From positions 37,108 through 101,107 of the forward strand of contig JAECUM010001706.1 in the NCBI GenBank assembly GCA_016617855.1: 64,000 bases of DNA. Direction: 5' to 3'. The stretch is from Megalonaias nervosa (lineage: Eukaryota; Mollusca; Bivalvia; Unionida; Unionidae). The notes below the pieces were generated by a model that searched no databases, was not told where the DNA came from, and was given only the letters and a program-made list of their open reading frames with translations. Below, piece after piece: positions 1 to 13,947 of the stretch (position 1 is its first letter; every line of letters starts with the position of its first letter). Both the position numbers and the translations under genes were made by a program.

Positions 1-850
1 AAGAAGTCTTACCTGAATGTTTACGTTTTTGCTGCAAGTAAATAGATATTAGAAGGCTGTACATTTTTATTGGGGTGGGTGGGAGTAAGGTCACGAGATT
101 CAGTAGGTGTAGCCAATGCCTTGACTCTGAGCTCAAAACTTTGATGTTATAGATTTTACGATCTTGCATTCGTACTTGGTAATGGTTTGATCGATGAAGT
201 GTTCTTTTAAAACGCAGCATTAAATCATCCAGTGTACACGTTTAAGTGACAGGGTGGAGTGGAGTAGAAATTTGCGTTGTCTGACGACGAACCTCAGATC
301 TTCTCATAATGTTTACCTTATCGATCCACGGCAATCAGAGAATGATACGATAGCGTGGCCATCCTCAATAAATTATTAGCAGGGTTTTTTTTAAAAAAAA
401 AAAATCCGACATTGAACTCCATGCATTTGCGGAAAATATCATATCTTTGCAAAACCGATGGTTTGCCAAGACTTTAAAGTAATTAATTAATTGATCATTC
501 ATTGATTTGCTTTGAATATTATGGCTTCCAACCCAACAGTAATTTAAAATTAACGAGAGAAACGATTACAGAGCCAAATTACTGCTGAACCTGCACACCA
601 CAGTTTCTTATACGTCTTTATTCAATGTTTTAGAAACAGATGAAGTAAACTGATTACAATATGTTCAGTGTTTGATGCATGAAAGTGATTTCTCTTCTTC
701 TTGAAGATCACGACTCTTAAATTGTGTGTTATAAAACTCTTTTTTTTTTTTTTTACTATAGATATAAATGGTGGGTTAGGACGCTGGTGCGCGAGACTTA
801 GGCGAAATAGCTACCATTACCAGTTGAGTCTTGGAATACTCTGCAATACG
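1..850 (-). repeat. Dispersed repeat A, copy 1
   Basis: Read on the minus strand, this segment matches about 17530-18530 on the plus strand. Shared landmarks in the same order are a block reading GGTAGCTATTTCGCCTAAG, a region with paired ATATGATATTTTCC / ATATGAGATTTTCC, then TTGAGGATGGCCA, a CGTCAGACAA block and finally a TCAAGGCAT block. No open reading frame is shared. I do not recognise the family; it may be a non-autonomous DNA transposon or an old SINE-bearing segment. Positions 850-1030 hold nothing I can name. Confidence 0.6.
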
Positions 851-1029
851 CATGCATGATTATTTGCTATAGGAATTTACTGCAACCAAATGAGTGTCAA
901 AGTCCGTATGGGATATGTAGTAGACTGCTTCGCCTGAACACATCTGAGCAATGAGAATAATCGTACTAATAACAGAGAGTGTTTAATCAGCATTCAATCA
1001 TAGACGTAGACATTCACAAATTTAATTTC

Positions 1030-2990
<1,961 letters not shown>

Positions 2991-3199
2991 ATCTATAGAG
3001 ACTGGTTCAAATGCTGTTAAAGGTTGCCGTGTCTATTCTGCACCAACACTGTACAAAAATTTCAAGTGGGCTGGTATTGTACAGTAAGTGACGTTAGCAT
3101 TTTGAAACTATTCATATATAGACCATTGCAATAATAATCAAAAACCATGACTCATACAATCTTATATATGACATTGAAGTAAACTTATATTTTACTTAC

Positions 3200-3665
3200 A
3201 TTGTCAGTAATAAAAGCACGCCTGACTAAGAGAAACAGAAAAGAAAGTAATTTATAATCTACAATTACAGGCAATACAATAATGCACATGTACAAGAAAA
3301 ATAGGTAGTAAACAAGAGGACTGGTTACGAATTAGGACGATGTGACGCAACAACTAAGTAGTCTACGCTGTCTTGACTCTTCTAGACAAAGAATGAAAGA
3401 AGATCTATTTGAACGCGATACACTTCTCATAGTATAAAACAACAGACATTAAGTACAGGTTTTTGTCTAGCTAGTTGATTTGTAAATAAACTGTGAACTT
3501 TGTTATGTCATCAAATTAATAATAATTTTTGCTAAAGACGGAAGAGCATAGCAACGTTTATCTACATATTATTTATCTAAGATCTTGGCATTTTCTGCAA
3601 AGAATAGACCGCATCCTACTTTTGTCCTTAAACATTAAATAACAGCAAATTATTTATGGAACTAA
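3200..3665 (+). repeat. Dispersed repeat B, copy 1
   Basis: Matches the reverse complement of about 22285-22625. Shared landmarks are GGTTACGAATTAGGACGAT-type text near 3325 and the GTTTATCTACATATT block near 3557. No ORF of note. Family unknown. Confidence 0.6.
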
Positions 3666-3703
3666 GCTTAGATAAACTCTCTTCTACATCGACAATTTCA
3701 TAT

Positions 3704-4636
3704 TGTTACGTGTAGGCTCGTACGATAATAACAAGAGAAAAGAGTGAAGACAACAAGCTTTGCATATTTTAACAAAATAATTTATTTCCCTAGAAAACAA
3801 TGTAAAAATTTGAAAATAGGACTTACAGTTTGTGAATATAATCCAAAATTTAATCCTAAGAATGAAAAATACAAGTCCTATCACTAAATAGTTCTATTAG
3901 AATCCAGGTTCGAATCTTGACGACGTTCCAATATGGAAGGCGATAACATCAGATGTGGTCCTTGTACAAATAGCAACAATTCCTCAATTGAATCACAGTT
4001 TATGTTTCCGAATAATTCCAGAATAAATTTACACTGAATTTCTTTCTCCCAGAATTTATAAAACAGTACACTCGTTTGGTTTTCTAGAGAATAAATTATT
4101 AAATTCCAAAAACAACTGAACTTCAAAAACAATCTTGTTTCAACAATAAATACCTATCCGGCCTTCAAGGTTTCAGAAATACAACTGACTGACGAGCGCT
4201 CAGAAAGAGTTATATATTCACCCTAATTATCATCTCGTTCTCGCGAGATAGATTACGTGGTCTCTTAACATTGAAACAACGCAATAGCAAAAATGCAATT
4301 TGTCACGTAACAAGAACCCCTATCTACTATCACTCTGAAATAAATTTAAAAATAAAACATTGTTTATTCAGAGTAGACGAAATTACCTTGGCAATAGCCA
4401 ATCGTTTTCGCGTAGCGCTTACACTACCGCGGACCAAGGTGAACTAAAAATATTGGTCATGTAACAGCATTTACGTTTTAGATAAACATCATTATTAAAA
4501 TAAAATATCGAATTACTGAAAAGGAATTTCGAATCCCGTGAAAATAACCATTACAATAAAATGTAATGAAACAAAAATAAAATTAAAAAGAATTTTAAAA
4601 CTAACACACAAGCAATTTAATTACATATACGTAACA
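3704..4636. mobile_element. TGTTACG element copy 1 (solo-LTR-like or Ginger-like)
   Basis: A 933-bp unit begins TGTTACGTGTAGG and ends ATACGTAACA. It is flanked by ATAT on both sides (3700-3703 and 4637-4640). The copy at 51327 has the same orientation; the copy at 24819 is inverted. The TG...CA ends, a 4-bp duplication, a TGACGTCA site in sister copies and an AATAAA near one end fit a solo LTR of a Gypsy-type retrotransposon. The TGTNR...YNACA ends and 4-bp duplication also fit a non-autonomous Ginger DNA transposon. No coding capacity is visible. Confidence 0.85.
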
Positions 4637-5371
4637 ATATATACCTATGTTTATGTTAAATATATGGACATACCATATAAATGTAGAAAATTTCCTACGA
4701 ATTATAGAAGGTAGTTGTAAGCATTAGATGCTTCTCAACATTCAGTAAATAGAGAATATCAACGTTTTGTAAGTAGAGATAAAGAAAATTTCACGATGGA
4801 TGTGAGAATGTCTTATTGATAATGTGGCGAAGTTATGATTGACATTACAAAATGTTTCCTCTTCACGAGTGAGACGGTAACAAAGGTTCCACACAAGTTT
4901 CGCCTGCCAGTTTAGGTTTCCAATCAACACTCATCTGTCCCCGATTTCTCGATCCTTTTCAAACATGATTAGGATTGTGATGAGAATTATAGGAGCTACT
5001 TAAATAAATTTTTGTTGCTATATTTAATCAAGAATTTTTCCCGAAAAGTTTTTACCGTTTGTCGAAAAGTATGTAAGAGGAATACGGTACCTTATGAGTG
5101 TCAGTAAATATTGTATTCAAAACTCATCATGCAAGTTAAGTCACTGACAATTCGCACGAGTCCAGTAGAAAACTATTTTTTAAAGAGTTATTACTTGAAA
5201 TTTATATTTTGGGGTAATTTAACATACATAATGGCATCCATATTTGGTAAATTTGAGAAGTATGTAGTTCTGAAAGTGATATCACCACTGTAGCGATAAA
5301 ATTGGTATTTGACTCCGGCGTTATGAATTTATTCGTACTGATACATTTCAATATCTCATTACGAAATAATC
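4637..5371. other. No recognisable feature
   Basis: AT-rich sequence with only short, unconvincing ORFs. Nothing could be supported here. Confidence 0.6.
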
Positions 5372-5893
5372 ATAAGTACTCATATTCGTGAAAAACACTA
5401 AGTACTCATATTCCTCATAAACTAATTACTCATATTTCTTATAAAACTAAGTACTCATATTCCTTATAAAACTAATTACTCATATTCCTTATCAAACTAA
5501 GTACTCATATTCCTTATCAAACTAAGTACTCATATTCCTTATCAAACTAAGTACTCATATTTCTTATAAAACTAAGTTCTCATATTTCTTATGAAACTAA
5601 GTACTCATATTCCTTATCAAACTAAGTACTCATATTCCTTATCAAACTAAGTACTCATATTCCTTATCAAACTAAGTACTCATATTCCTTATCAAACTAA
5701 TTACTCATATTCCTTATCAAACTAAGTACTCATATTCCTTATAAAACTAAGTACTCATATTCCTTATCAAACTAATTACTCATATTCCTTATAAAACTAA
5801 GTACTCATGTTGCTTATAAAACTAAGTACTCATGTTGCTTATAAAACTAAGTACTCATATTCCTTATAAATCTAAGTACTCATATTCCTTCTA
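5372..5893 (+). repeat. 25-bp tandem array, about 21 copies
   Basis: The unit is close to TACTCATATTCC followed by TTATCAAACTAAG. Variants alternate between TTATCAAACT and TTATAAAACT and between AAGTACTC and AATTACTC. It is a non-coding minisatellite. Confidence 0.95.
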
Positions 5894-6130
5894 AAACATA
5901 CTTTTTGGACTGATGCACTTTTTCATGCCTTTTTTGATATATGAGATCGTATTGTCCGAGAAATTCATGTTCGAAAATTCTGACAAGATCCAATCCTCAG
6001 TCAAACAATTTGTTTTTTACATGTGATGCCCATTTAAGTAGGTCACTATTATCTAACAATCTCAGTATTTTGTAATAACAGGCAAGCACCTGTGATTGTT
6101 CATTTTTGACAATTGCACCAATGTTATTCA
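5894..6130 (-). repeat. Dispersed repeat C, copy 1
   Basis: Its reverse complement matches about 15940-16150: the blocks CTTAAATGGGCATCAC, GGAT(C/T)TTGTC and AATACTGAGAT are shared in order. A third copy lies at about 21000-21340. Unclassified. From 6130 to 7130 I see no feature. Confidence 0.6.
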
Positions 6131-7134
6131 TCAGAAATCGTAATACTCAGATGTTTCATCGATGTTTACCTTTCCATTTTATTGTTGTTGTTTTGTTGTT
6201 GTATATAGTATTCAAATCACACACATTTGTCATTCCCTCCCAATTCGCTCACACCCATATAAGAATTGCACCTCTTAGTGTAAAATCTCAAATGTAGTAT
6301 ATTCCATTTTTGTTCCTTTGAAATGCATGTCCGTAATACATAGACTATCTAGTAATATTTTTAGCATAAGATAAAAACAATGAGAAAATAAGATATGAAT
6401 AAATATATTTATGTATCTATATCTCTTCTATATATCTGTATTGACATCAGTGCAAACTCTTTACCTGCATGTATAGAAGTGATATTTTTGTGTATCCATG
6501 CAACAAGATCCAGAACAGCAACGCTTCACAAAAATATTCCAACGTGATAGCATAGAGTGGAAATAGAAATAATGCAATACTAGTTTTAGCGTTACCTTTA
6601 TTATTCTTAAACTACAACATTGTTCCATTTGTCCGAAAACAATATGGCAGTGAGCTCAAGGTGTGTAATGGGCAAATGACAGCAGAAAATGTACGCAAGT
6701 AGTAAACTGAGTAGATACGCGTAGAAGAGACGGATAGATACTATAAAACACGAAGCCAGTAACTGTTTAGATAAAATAATCTAACAGGCAGCGAAGAGTA
6801 AAAGCAGATCAAGCTAAACATGAACTGTGCAAAATACAAACAGACTGGAAGCAGACTCAAAACAAAAACTTAGGATAACACAGAACGTCGTATATTTCAA
6901 AGTTTAATTTACCTGTTCAAGCTCTAATTCAAAAGATTTAGTCCGTTGAAAACACCTTTGTTTACTGGTCATAAAGTCTCCGTGATAAAGCTTGCACGAG
7001 GTTTGACCAACAAGGGCATACTAGTCTCCGCTTAAAAGGTTCGGACATGAGTGTTTTTATTATCAAGACGAGATCCTATCCTCAAAGATTTCTTAGGATT
7101 AGTTAGCGTCATGTTTATTGTAATCAATGTCAAA

Positions 7135-7490
7135 AATTCGTTTAGCTAAGCTTTGGGGTGTATTGTTCCTGTTTGCCAAGACAAGTGCATCAGTGCAACA
7201 ACAGGTTATTCAAACTTTCCTAAATTAATCATCTATACTTCGTGTGAATCTTGCTTAACCGTGCTGAGATGAACTGTTCCCTTGACCAAGAGAAATAAAC
7301 ATGATGATTAGAACGACAATGTCGCATTCCTCAAAACATGGTGAAAAAGAAAATTCTAAAAATAAGTTCTCGTTCAAAGTGGAGGATTTATCCCGATGCT
7401 GATGGCTGCGTTCTTGGCCAAGGTCGCATCTGATATATTAGGAGCCATCGTGAATCATTATTTAGGACGAGCGTTGAAGTGAAACAAAAT
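7135..7490 (+). pseudogene. Polinton relic 1: basic helical protein remnant
   Basis: Plus-strand frames contain AKLWGVLFLFAKTSASVQQQ (about 7150-7205) and VLVQSGGFIPMLMAAFLAKV (about 7365-7425). These correspond to the start (LAKHWDMLSVLSKAP) and end (MLVQRGGIFPFSPMLL) of the minus-strand gene at 39237-39691. The part between is scrambled by frame changes. It is the first gene of a decayed Polinton whose gene order repeats that of the central element. Confidence 0.7.
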
Positions 7491-7499
7491 GTTAGTGCC

Positions 7500-8350
7500 T
7501 TCTGGAATGATGTTAATAATGTATCATCACTTGTCTTTATAGAAGGATGAAACTAACTGAGGAAATGACACATTCATTTTTCGCAACTGAAAATCTTGAA
7601 ACCAAAGCGACTGCCATAAAACGTTTTCAAAAATATTGTATGAGCGTATGTGTAAATATTTTCCACGTCAATATATTGTCAAATAAATTGACGTATTACA
7701 ACGTCTTACAAAAGCCTGGAATCAATCGTAGTTCATAGACGCCCGCACATAGGGGCAAGGGGTGGGGTATTTGGTCCTCGCTCCCCCCTCCCCGAATTTA
7801 ACCTCGAAATATATTTTGGCCTACATCCATTAAGCTTAATAGCTGACCACTACACGTTTCCCTGTCCTCCCTCAATGATTCTGTGGGCGTCTCTGAATCG
7901 TTCTATCGCTATGTCAGATATGCACCAGAACAAGTGACCAGCTTTGACGAAGTGGAAATGTTTGATCGATTGTTTGAAATATCTGAGAAGAAACAAGTGG
8001 ATAAAAGCCACATTCCTCCTCGGCGTCGTTATCCTCCTACCTTGGTGGAAATTGGGTTCGCATCAAAGAAACAAAACACACTTTTGACAAAGGGTATTTA
8101 TTCAAATAGACAAAAAAAATTGTTTCGTGTAACGGGGCACATTCGTGGACGTCGCCCTCGTGTTTATGAGTTAGAATATATCAGCCGAAAAACTTTACAA
8201 GTAATTTATTTTCCTTGCCCTTGTGTCAACGAGTGACGATTAATAAGGGCGATATCTACGATATCAAAAGTACCCTTAACCAAGGAACACGCATGGTGGG
8301 AAAATGTAGCATCAAAGAAGTGTGAGTATGCTGGAAAGTTTATTACCTAG
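7500..8350 (+). pseudogene. Polinton relic 1: integrase C-terminal half and chromodomain remnant
   Basis: The frame at 7547-7738 carries FFATENLETKATAIKRFQK, matching the catalytic-Glu region FFTTENPETKASIVERFQR of the central element, but the Glu itself is altered. After an insertion the frame at 7883-8236 carries YAPEQVTSFDEVEMFDRLFE and a basic region ending RVTGHIRGRRPRVYELE. A chromodomain-like remnant (DIYDI, then SSDSWV) follows at about 8245-8370. Stops and a frameshift make it non-functional. A 156-bp MITE-like insert lies at 7737-7892. Identification rests on direct comparison with the minus-strand integrase at 37370-38693. Confidence 0.85.
7737..7892. mobile_element. Short MITE-like insert in the integrase relic
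   Basis: About 156 bp with terminal inverted repeats AGACGCCC(G)CACA and TGTGGGCGTCT. It interrupts the integrase relic between the segments aligning to QSYNQS and SFHRS in the central element. No clear target-site duplication was found. A similar C-rich GCTCCCCCCCTCC motif occurs near 20050. Confidence 0.65.
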
Positions 8351-8499
8351 TTCATAGTTCCGATTCTTGGGTTGCGTCCTCACAATTCCCCCATTAAAAA
8401 AAAAAACGTCTTGAACATACTGTTAAACCTAACGGGACCATCATCAGTATGAGTGCTATAGAAGCCACCGAAACAAAACAACAGTACGCGTCATGTGGA

Positions 8500-8720
8500 G
8501 AAAGTCATATTTTTCTGTCTGGTCATCATATATTATGTAATCGGAGCTGATATCAGGAACGTGAATTTAAATCAAGGCGATCAACAACTGTAAGCCGTTT
8601 TACTTACACTATTTGTTGGTCTCATCCCAACCTATCCTTTAAAAATACTGAGAGTAGCAGCAACGGTTGCCACTGAAAATCTAGTAAAAACAACCAATAT
8701 AAAATCCGTCCTTTGAAATC
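8500..8720 (+). pseudogene. Polinton relic 1: two-helix membrane protein remnant
   Basis: Frames include YVIGADIRNVNLNQGDQQL, which corresponds to YCVIGAAIANLSLQQGDKQL in the membrane protein at 36960-37364, followed by a second hydrophobic stretch near 8590-8640. Several frame changes. It sits directly after the integrase relic, as in the central element. Confidence 0.7.
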
Positions 8721-8739
8721 GAGCGAAATCTCGGAGACT

Positions 8740-9440
8740 GTAACTATCGAGCTTTGAATAAAGTAATTAAAATTAATCAATTAAAATTTACTTTATCTAT
8801 CGACGGTTTTCCATGTGTATTTCCTATCAGCACATTATCTTGTACAACAATGAATTTACCATAGCCATACAAGTGAACCACTGTCAATTGAGACTTAAGT
8901 AGAAATCCTTCACCCTGCTAAAGTCATGACTATCACTAGAAAATGAACCACTTTCATAGTGGAATACTAGACGAACAGTTGCAAGATCTGACGGACAAAA
9001 GAGATCGTTATTTTTTAAAAAGAAACAATCATAATTGACAACCAATGTCTGACTGAAGTTTGTATGAAATTAAAATTATTGAAGGATACTAACTTGATTG
9101 TAACATGGATAACAACTCATCCTAAACGCCATGGTCGGCAACATAATTAAAGAAAACATTACTCTCTATGGAATAAGATGTGTTGATCCAGACAGAAAAA
9201 TCAATGTTGGAGTGTTTATAAAACTGCATAACGCTTCATCATGCTCTCAGCAGCAAAGACCAACTAGTATGAATACACAGACAAAGCAAGAAATGTATGC
9301 AGAACCGTCAAAAACACGTGGACATTGTTTTATTACTAAATTAAACGTCAATATTCTTGACAATGTTCCAAAACAAAACTGGACAATTGGACCTGTTCGT
9401 CGTGCCACCAGAGATGACGAACAGTGCTAGAATTTCAATG
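8740..9440 (+). pseudogene. Polinton relic 1: unaligned coding remnant (penton/pX position)
   Basis: A 99-residue open frame at 9131-9430 includes NWTIGPVRRATRDDEQC. It sits between the membrane protein and major capsid remnants, where the central element has its penton-like and pX-like genes. I could not align it convincingly to either. It may be a divergent minor capsid remnant. Confidence 0.35.
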
Positions 9441-10475
9441 ACTGGAACATCACACCTTGTCGTTAACGTTAACGACAGGTTCTAATAAGTCTGAAATCGT
9501 AAAGAGCAAACTGAAGACCTCATTTATCAAAATAACAGTTACTTGTACCTAAAGGTGAAAATAAGCACAATGCAGGTGCCAGAATAAGTAAAGTAACTAT
9601 ATTCATACTATGGTTATTCGTTGTATCTACCTGAACAAGAAATTCATCAGCAGCAGCATGGACGTTTACCTTTATCGAGCCTACCGTCAGAATCTACTGA
9701 CTTTAAGAAAAAAAAGCCAAAAACACACACTTAGATCCTACTCTAGTGTGGGAATTTGACACGTTTGGCATGTTCAACCACAAACCCTTGATTGTTAATG
9801 AAGACGTAAACCACAATGTAGGAATGAATGACCGACATAGAAAATAAAAGAAGTATGTTTCTTTAGAAATTATGGATCATTTGCACTTAGATATGTGATT
9901 GCAAGACAACTATTTATTTAATGAATGGATGTGCGTCTCAGACTGTATAGAAGTGGTGATACCATCGATTTGATAGCAAATGATAAGGATTTCAAAACTA
10001 GCTTGAATGGGCCAGACTATACTTGCGGCGTGTAGAAGTATTAGCTAGGGCATGAACGAGATCAATCATACACTGATCAGATCATCAAGTATCCTATAAA
10101 TCAAGTGAGATTGAAAACTTTTGCCAGTACGACTAGTCCCCGATCCAGGATTGAAGATCATGTGTTCCATGATCAGTTACCTAGACATTCAATATTTACC
10201 TTACCCACGACGAAGCTATTGATCAGAAACACTTTCCACTTAAATCACTACCATGTGTAAACCTAAGAGATCAGTTACTAATTGTGGGGATTTGATTTCA
10301 CAACAGACTAAAGGGGTGACGAGGGACATTTCCACTCTATAAAATCAGGACAACTGCTTGTGAAAATTTAGTATGGTCAGTCATACGACAATACAGTGAA
10401 AGGGGTCTTCTTTGCAAAATTTAACAACACTCTTGAAATAAATAATCTAAGAGAAGTAATTCTACCCTCTTAAAA
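9440..10475 (+). pseudogene. Polinton relic 1: major capsid protein
   Basis: Split frames align along the capsid gene at 34267-35587. Matches include NNSYLYLKVK (about 9530), FISSSMDVYLYRAY (about 9640-9680), RIEDHVFHDQLPRHSI (about 10150), WGFDFTT and RGDEGHFHSIKSGQLLV (about 10290-10365), and FAKFNNTLEINNLREVIL at the C-terminus (about 10415-10465). At least six frame changes or stops occur, so this copy is much older than the central element. Confidence 0.85.
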
Positions 10476-10479
10476 ATTA

Positions 10480-10870
10480 ATTCATGGAAAGTGTAGGCGA
10501 TCAATAATAGGAACCGCACAGCCGCCACAGCCACCAAATCGAAGTGTAGTAGGAGTCGATAAAGACGACGAAGGATGACAAGAAGAAAGACATCGATTCC
10601 AATAAAAAAATTGTGAAATCTTTTGCTGAACATTTGGTGAAATGAAACACAATCCGGACAATGCAACATTGTTATGGATAACAAGTCGATCATCACAGTC
10701 AAATGCGTACGATTAATGTATGATGATGACCCCAAAGAACAAACATCGAAAGTCTTATCAAATGAAGCTTCGACTTTCATTCAGTAACATAGAATCTTGA
10801 ACGAAGGGTATCATGACCTGCTTGTCCATTTGAAACCTACAATGACCAGATGAGACTTGATGCATCGACG
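10480..10870 (+). pseudogene. Polinton relic 1: small Cys-motif protein remnant
   Basis: It follows the capsid remnant directly. One frame reads LLWITSRSSQSNAY, matching the shadow frame LLWMSKRSSQSNSI over the Cys-motif gene at 33778-34261, so the DNA is clearly homologous. The Cys-X2-Cys codons are lost. Confidence 0.65.
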
Positions 10871-10944
10871 CTCTCTTTCATTATAGTACATACTTAGCAC
10901 TCTTCGATTTAACTGTTTAAAGAAACAGTGATGGATCAGATTTG

Positions 10945-11115
10945 ATGTTATGTGGAAAATATTATGTGCAGTTTCTTCATTAACAAAGTCTTGGATTCCC
11001 GTTAGAACGTTTACTGTCTTGGCTTTGGACCTGTTTTCTTAAAAACGATCGAAAGACAGAATGGTGGCTTTGTGACCATTGCGGTTATCTCTATTCTTTA
11101 GCACATCTTAAATCC
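10945..11115 (+). pseudogene. Polinton relic 1: cysteine protease C-terminal remnant
   Basis: Frames include CGKYYVQFLH followed by QSLGFPLERLL and CDHCGYLYSLAH. They match CGQYCVYFLHQRSLGYPLEHL and CDHYGYLLSLAR in the protease at 33203-33752. The N-terminal His/Asp part is not visible. The relic ends here; 11116-13100 holds only weak ORFs and no recognisable feature. Confidence 0.8.
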
Positions 11116-13109
11116 ACAGCTAGATGAAACTTTAATGGATAATAGGAAAACGGGTCATACTCTCCAACTTTGCCAATACTGTTGATACTTACATACTTAA
11201 TCATGTTTTGTATCGTAATTCGTATTTGTAATTTTTTTTCTTGTCTACAATGAGAGATCTAGAAATTGTACTCAAAGATGAGTGACTACCCTAATACTCC
11301 AACATTATTTGTTTCAGTGAAAAAATAAATCAATGGAACTGTACTTTGTAAAAAAATGATTTTGAAGAAAAGATTGTTTCATCCTTATTGTCTATTTATT
11401 CTCTCTGTCTCTCTCGCGACGGATCTTTCTTCCTCGTAAAAGATGGGGAACTAGTGGATGCATCAGCATAATTAGTCCCGAAATGTTTGCTGCCATATCA
11501 ACACATGTACGGTGTCCAAATAGATGGGAATTCGGGGTCAGGGATGGAAGGGGCGGTCACTAAGAGATATGTTGCAATTAAAAACAACGCTTTTAGGGTT
11601 ACCCCATACCGCCCTTTTTAAACTAACCTGTATTTTAGAAACACTAGTCAATATTGTCGTCGTGTATGTTTTGTGTTTTGTTTATATTTTGCGACTTTAG
11701 TATGTTTATTATCTTCTTCTTTCACTTTGTATGCCAAAATTAACCTTAAATGTTCCCTCATTTTCCACATTATTATGTATTATTGTATAGGTATATGTAC
11801 ATATTGTTATATCATTCTACCCTTTTTCCGTGCCTTCTTTGGTGTCTGTGTGTATGGATGTTTTAGGAAAGCAAAATAAGTAAAGCTTATCACTTCTGCC
11901 TTGGTGCATTTATGATGGCATGACTGTAACTGTATGCATGTATGAAATAAATTACGAGAATCTTACCCATTCTCCCTACTTTATGTGGGATGGTGTGGCT
12001 GTGGGATAATCAGAAAAGAATATTCATCCTTCCATCTAAGTCAATGAAAGTCAATAGATGGGTCTTTCTTTTTGTCAAAATAACTATGGGTTTATTAAAA
12101 TGCAGGTGTGTATGAGCGCGTGTGTTCCATTCTAATCTTAGAAGGCACCAAAAGGTTCCCATTAGAATGTTGCAAGGTCCATAGGGCGCGTGAGTAGTCA
12201 ACATGTTAAATTCTCAGTGTGCCTTCCGACTGTTAATCCTATGGACCTTTTTAACATTAAAATCCCACTGGGCCTCAGAGTGCCCCGATCCTTAATGGCG
12301 GGAGACTGTACATTCCCGTCAGGCCCAAGAGTACAAAAGTAGGGTTCCAAACTGTTCCCCATAACTGCGAACAAACTATTGATCGCCCCCTTGTCACTGA
12401 AATGTGTATTCTTAAAGTTTATGTATTATACCTGAACTAAAATGTTTCGTTTTTGCGTACAACGGTATCCGAGAATGGTTTATTTACATCTTATATTATT
12501 TAGAAACATTGAACTCGGTTCTCCCCAAGCTGCACGAGCAAAGTACTTGCAATGAGAACACCGATCAACCTAAGTTCTCTGGCCGTGGATTGCACTATAG
12601 CTAGTGTACTTATATACTCGAGGTAGACAGTTACGTCACTACATATAATGTTTTGTCAGAAAACTGTCCAGTTTGCAAGAGCAAAATCTTCAGCTGTAGA
12701 GTTACAATAAATATAAAATTGTATTCGTTGCTTTGATAACCGTATTTTCTGATAGAGTTGTTTGATATACTGGCTGTTCTAATATTTATTCTCAGTTCTT
12801 ACCGATAGTCAGACCTATGTCAAATAACGCCATGTTATTAGATGTACTATAGTCTGTTTTCATGAAAGCCACGTTACAACTGAACATGTGAATTAAATTC
12901 GTTTAAATGTTGCACGTATTAAAGAATGAGAAAATGTTCGATTACCTAAAGTTTTGTAAGCTTCTTCTTGTCAGATGCAGATTCACTTACGAACCTGGTT
13001 ATTAGTTACTATAATAATAATCTTGTACAGTAGTTCCGACGAACTTATTTACTATGTAAAAATCAACTCCCAGTGTGCGCATGACTGTAGCATTTACTAC
13101 AAGACTTTA

Positions 13110-13370
13110 GTCATTATATGCTCAGCTGTTTGTTTGGGGAGTCTGGTTGTCTAAATGTGTCCACGTGTCTGAATTTGGATGTCTGACTGACTGTTTGGAT
13201 GTTTGACTGTCCATGCTTGACTGTTTGGATGCTTGGCTGTGTCGATTTTTGAATTGGATGTCTGATGTTTGGCTGTCTTTTGGGCTGTCTGGATGTGTCC
13301 AGATGTGACCATCTATCGGTGTTTGGCTGTGTTTGCTGTTTGAAGGTGTGATCATGTGTCTGAATCTGGA
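13110..13370 (+). repeat. Degenerate TGTCTGGATG-type minisatellite
   Basis: Irregular repeats of CTGTTTGGATG, GGCTGTCTTTTG and TGTCTGAATTTGGATG. Long antisense frames here (Gln/Ser/His-rich) are by-products of the repeat and are not called as genes. Confidence 0.6.
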
Positions 13371-13506
13371 GGTATGATTTTAGCCGTAGAGCTAATAGCT
13401 TGGATGCAGAGTCGTAGTAATCGGTGGGTTGTTGAATAACCTGTGTGCTGCTGTCGGTGATCAAGGAAGATTTTGTTACCACTCTTGCACATCAAGTTGT
13501 GTCTGA

Positions 13507-13947
13507 TGAAGAACTTTGTCAAGCCCACGGAAAAAACACAAGAAGCTTTCAAGTCTTCGAGATGATGCATTTGACCATGCACTACGTGGTAAGGAAAAGG
13601 AATGGAAAGCCTTCCAGTTAGAGGCAACAAATTTTCTCGGAAACAACAAGGCAGACAACTACTGGGAGTTGGTGGAAAACCTCCTCAAGGCATACAAATC
13701 CTTCGTTGCAACATGTCACTAAAGATACATTTTTCCACTCTCATCTAGATTTTTTCCACTGAACTGCGGAACAGTGAGCGACGAGCACAGCGAGCGATTT
13801 CACCAGGACATTGCAACAATGGAGAAACGCTATCAGGGCAAATAGAGCCCATCAATGCTTGCAGACTATTGCTGGACAGTGAAAACAGATGTTCCATTTA
13901 ATGAATACAAGAGACAAGCCAAGAAGCGCCGAGTAAACACTGAATAA
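13507..13947 (+). pseudogene. Fragment of a repeat-encoded protein (unknown transposon)
   Basis: Plus-strand frames carry WKAFQLEATNFLGNNKADNY (about 13600-13660), then after a frame change DEHSERFHQDIATMEKRYQG (about 13780-13840) and MLADYCW (about 13855). I recognise this as the C-terminal part of a protein found in many copies in arthropod and mollusc genomes, carried by a transposon whose class I cannot name with confidence. Stops and frameshifts show it is dead. Confidence 0.7.

Noticed and set aside
5372..5893. CRISPR-like array
   Set aside because: Units are back to back with no unique spacers, in an animal-type genome; a plain minisatellite.
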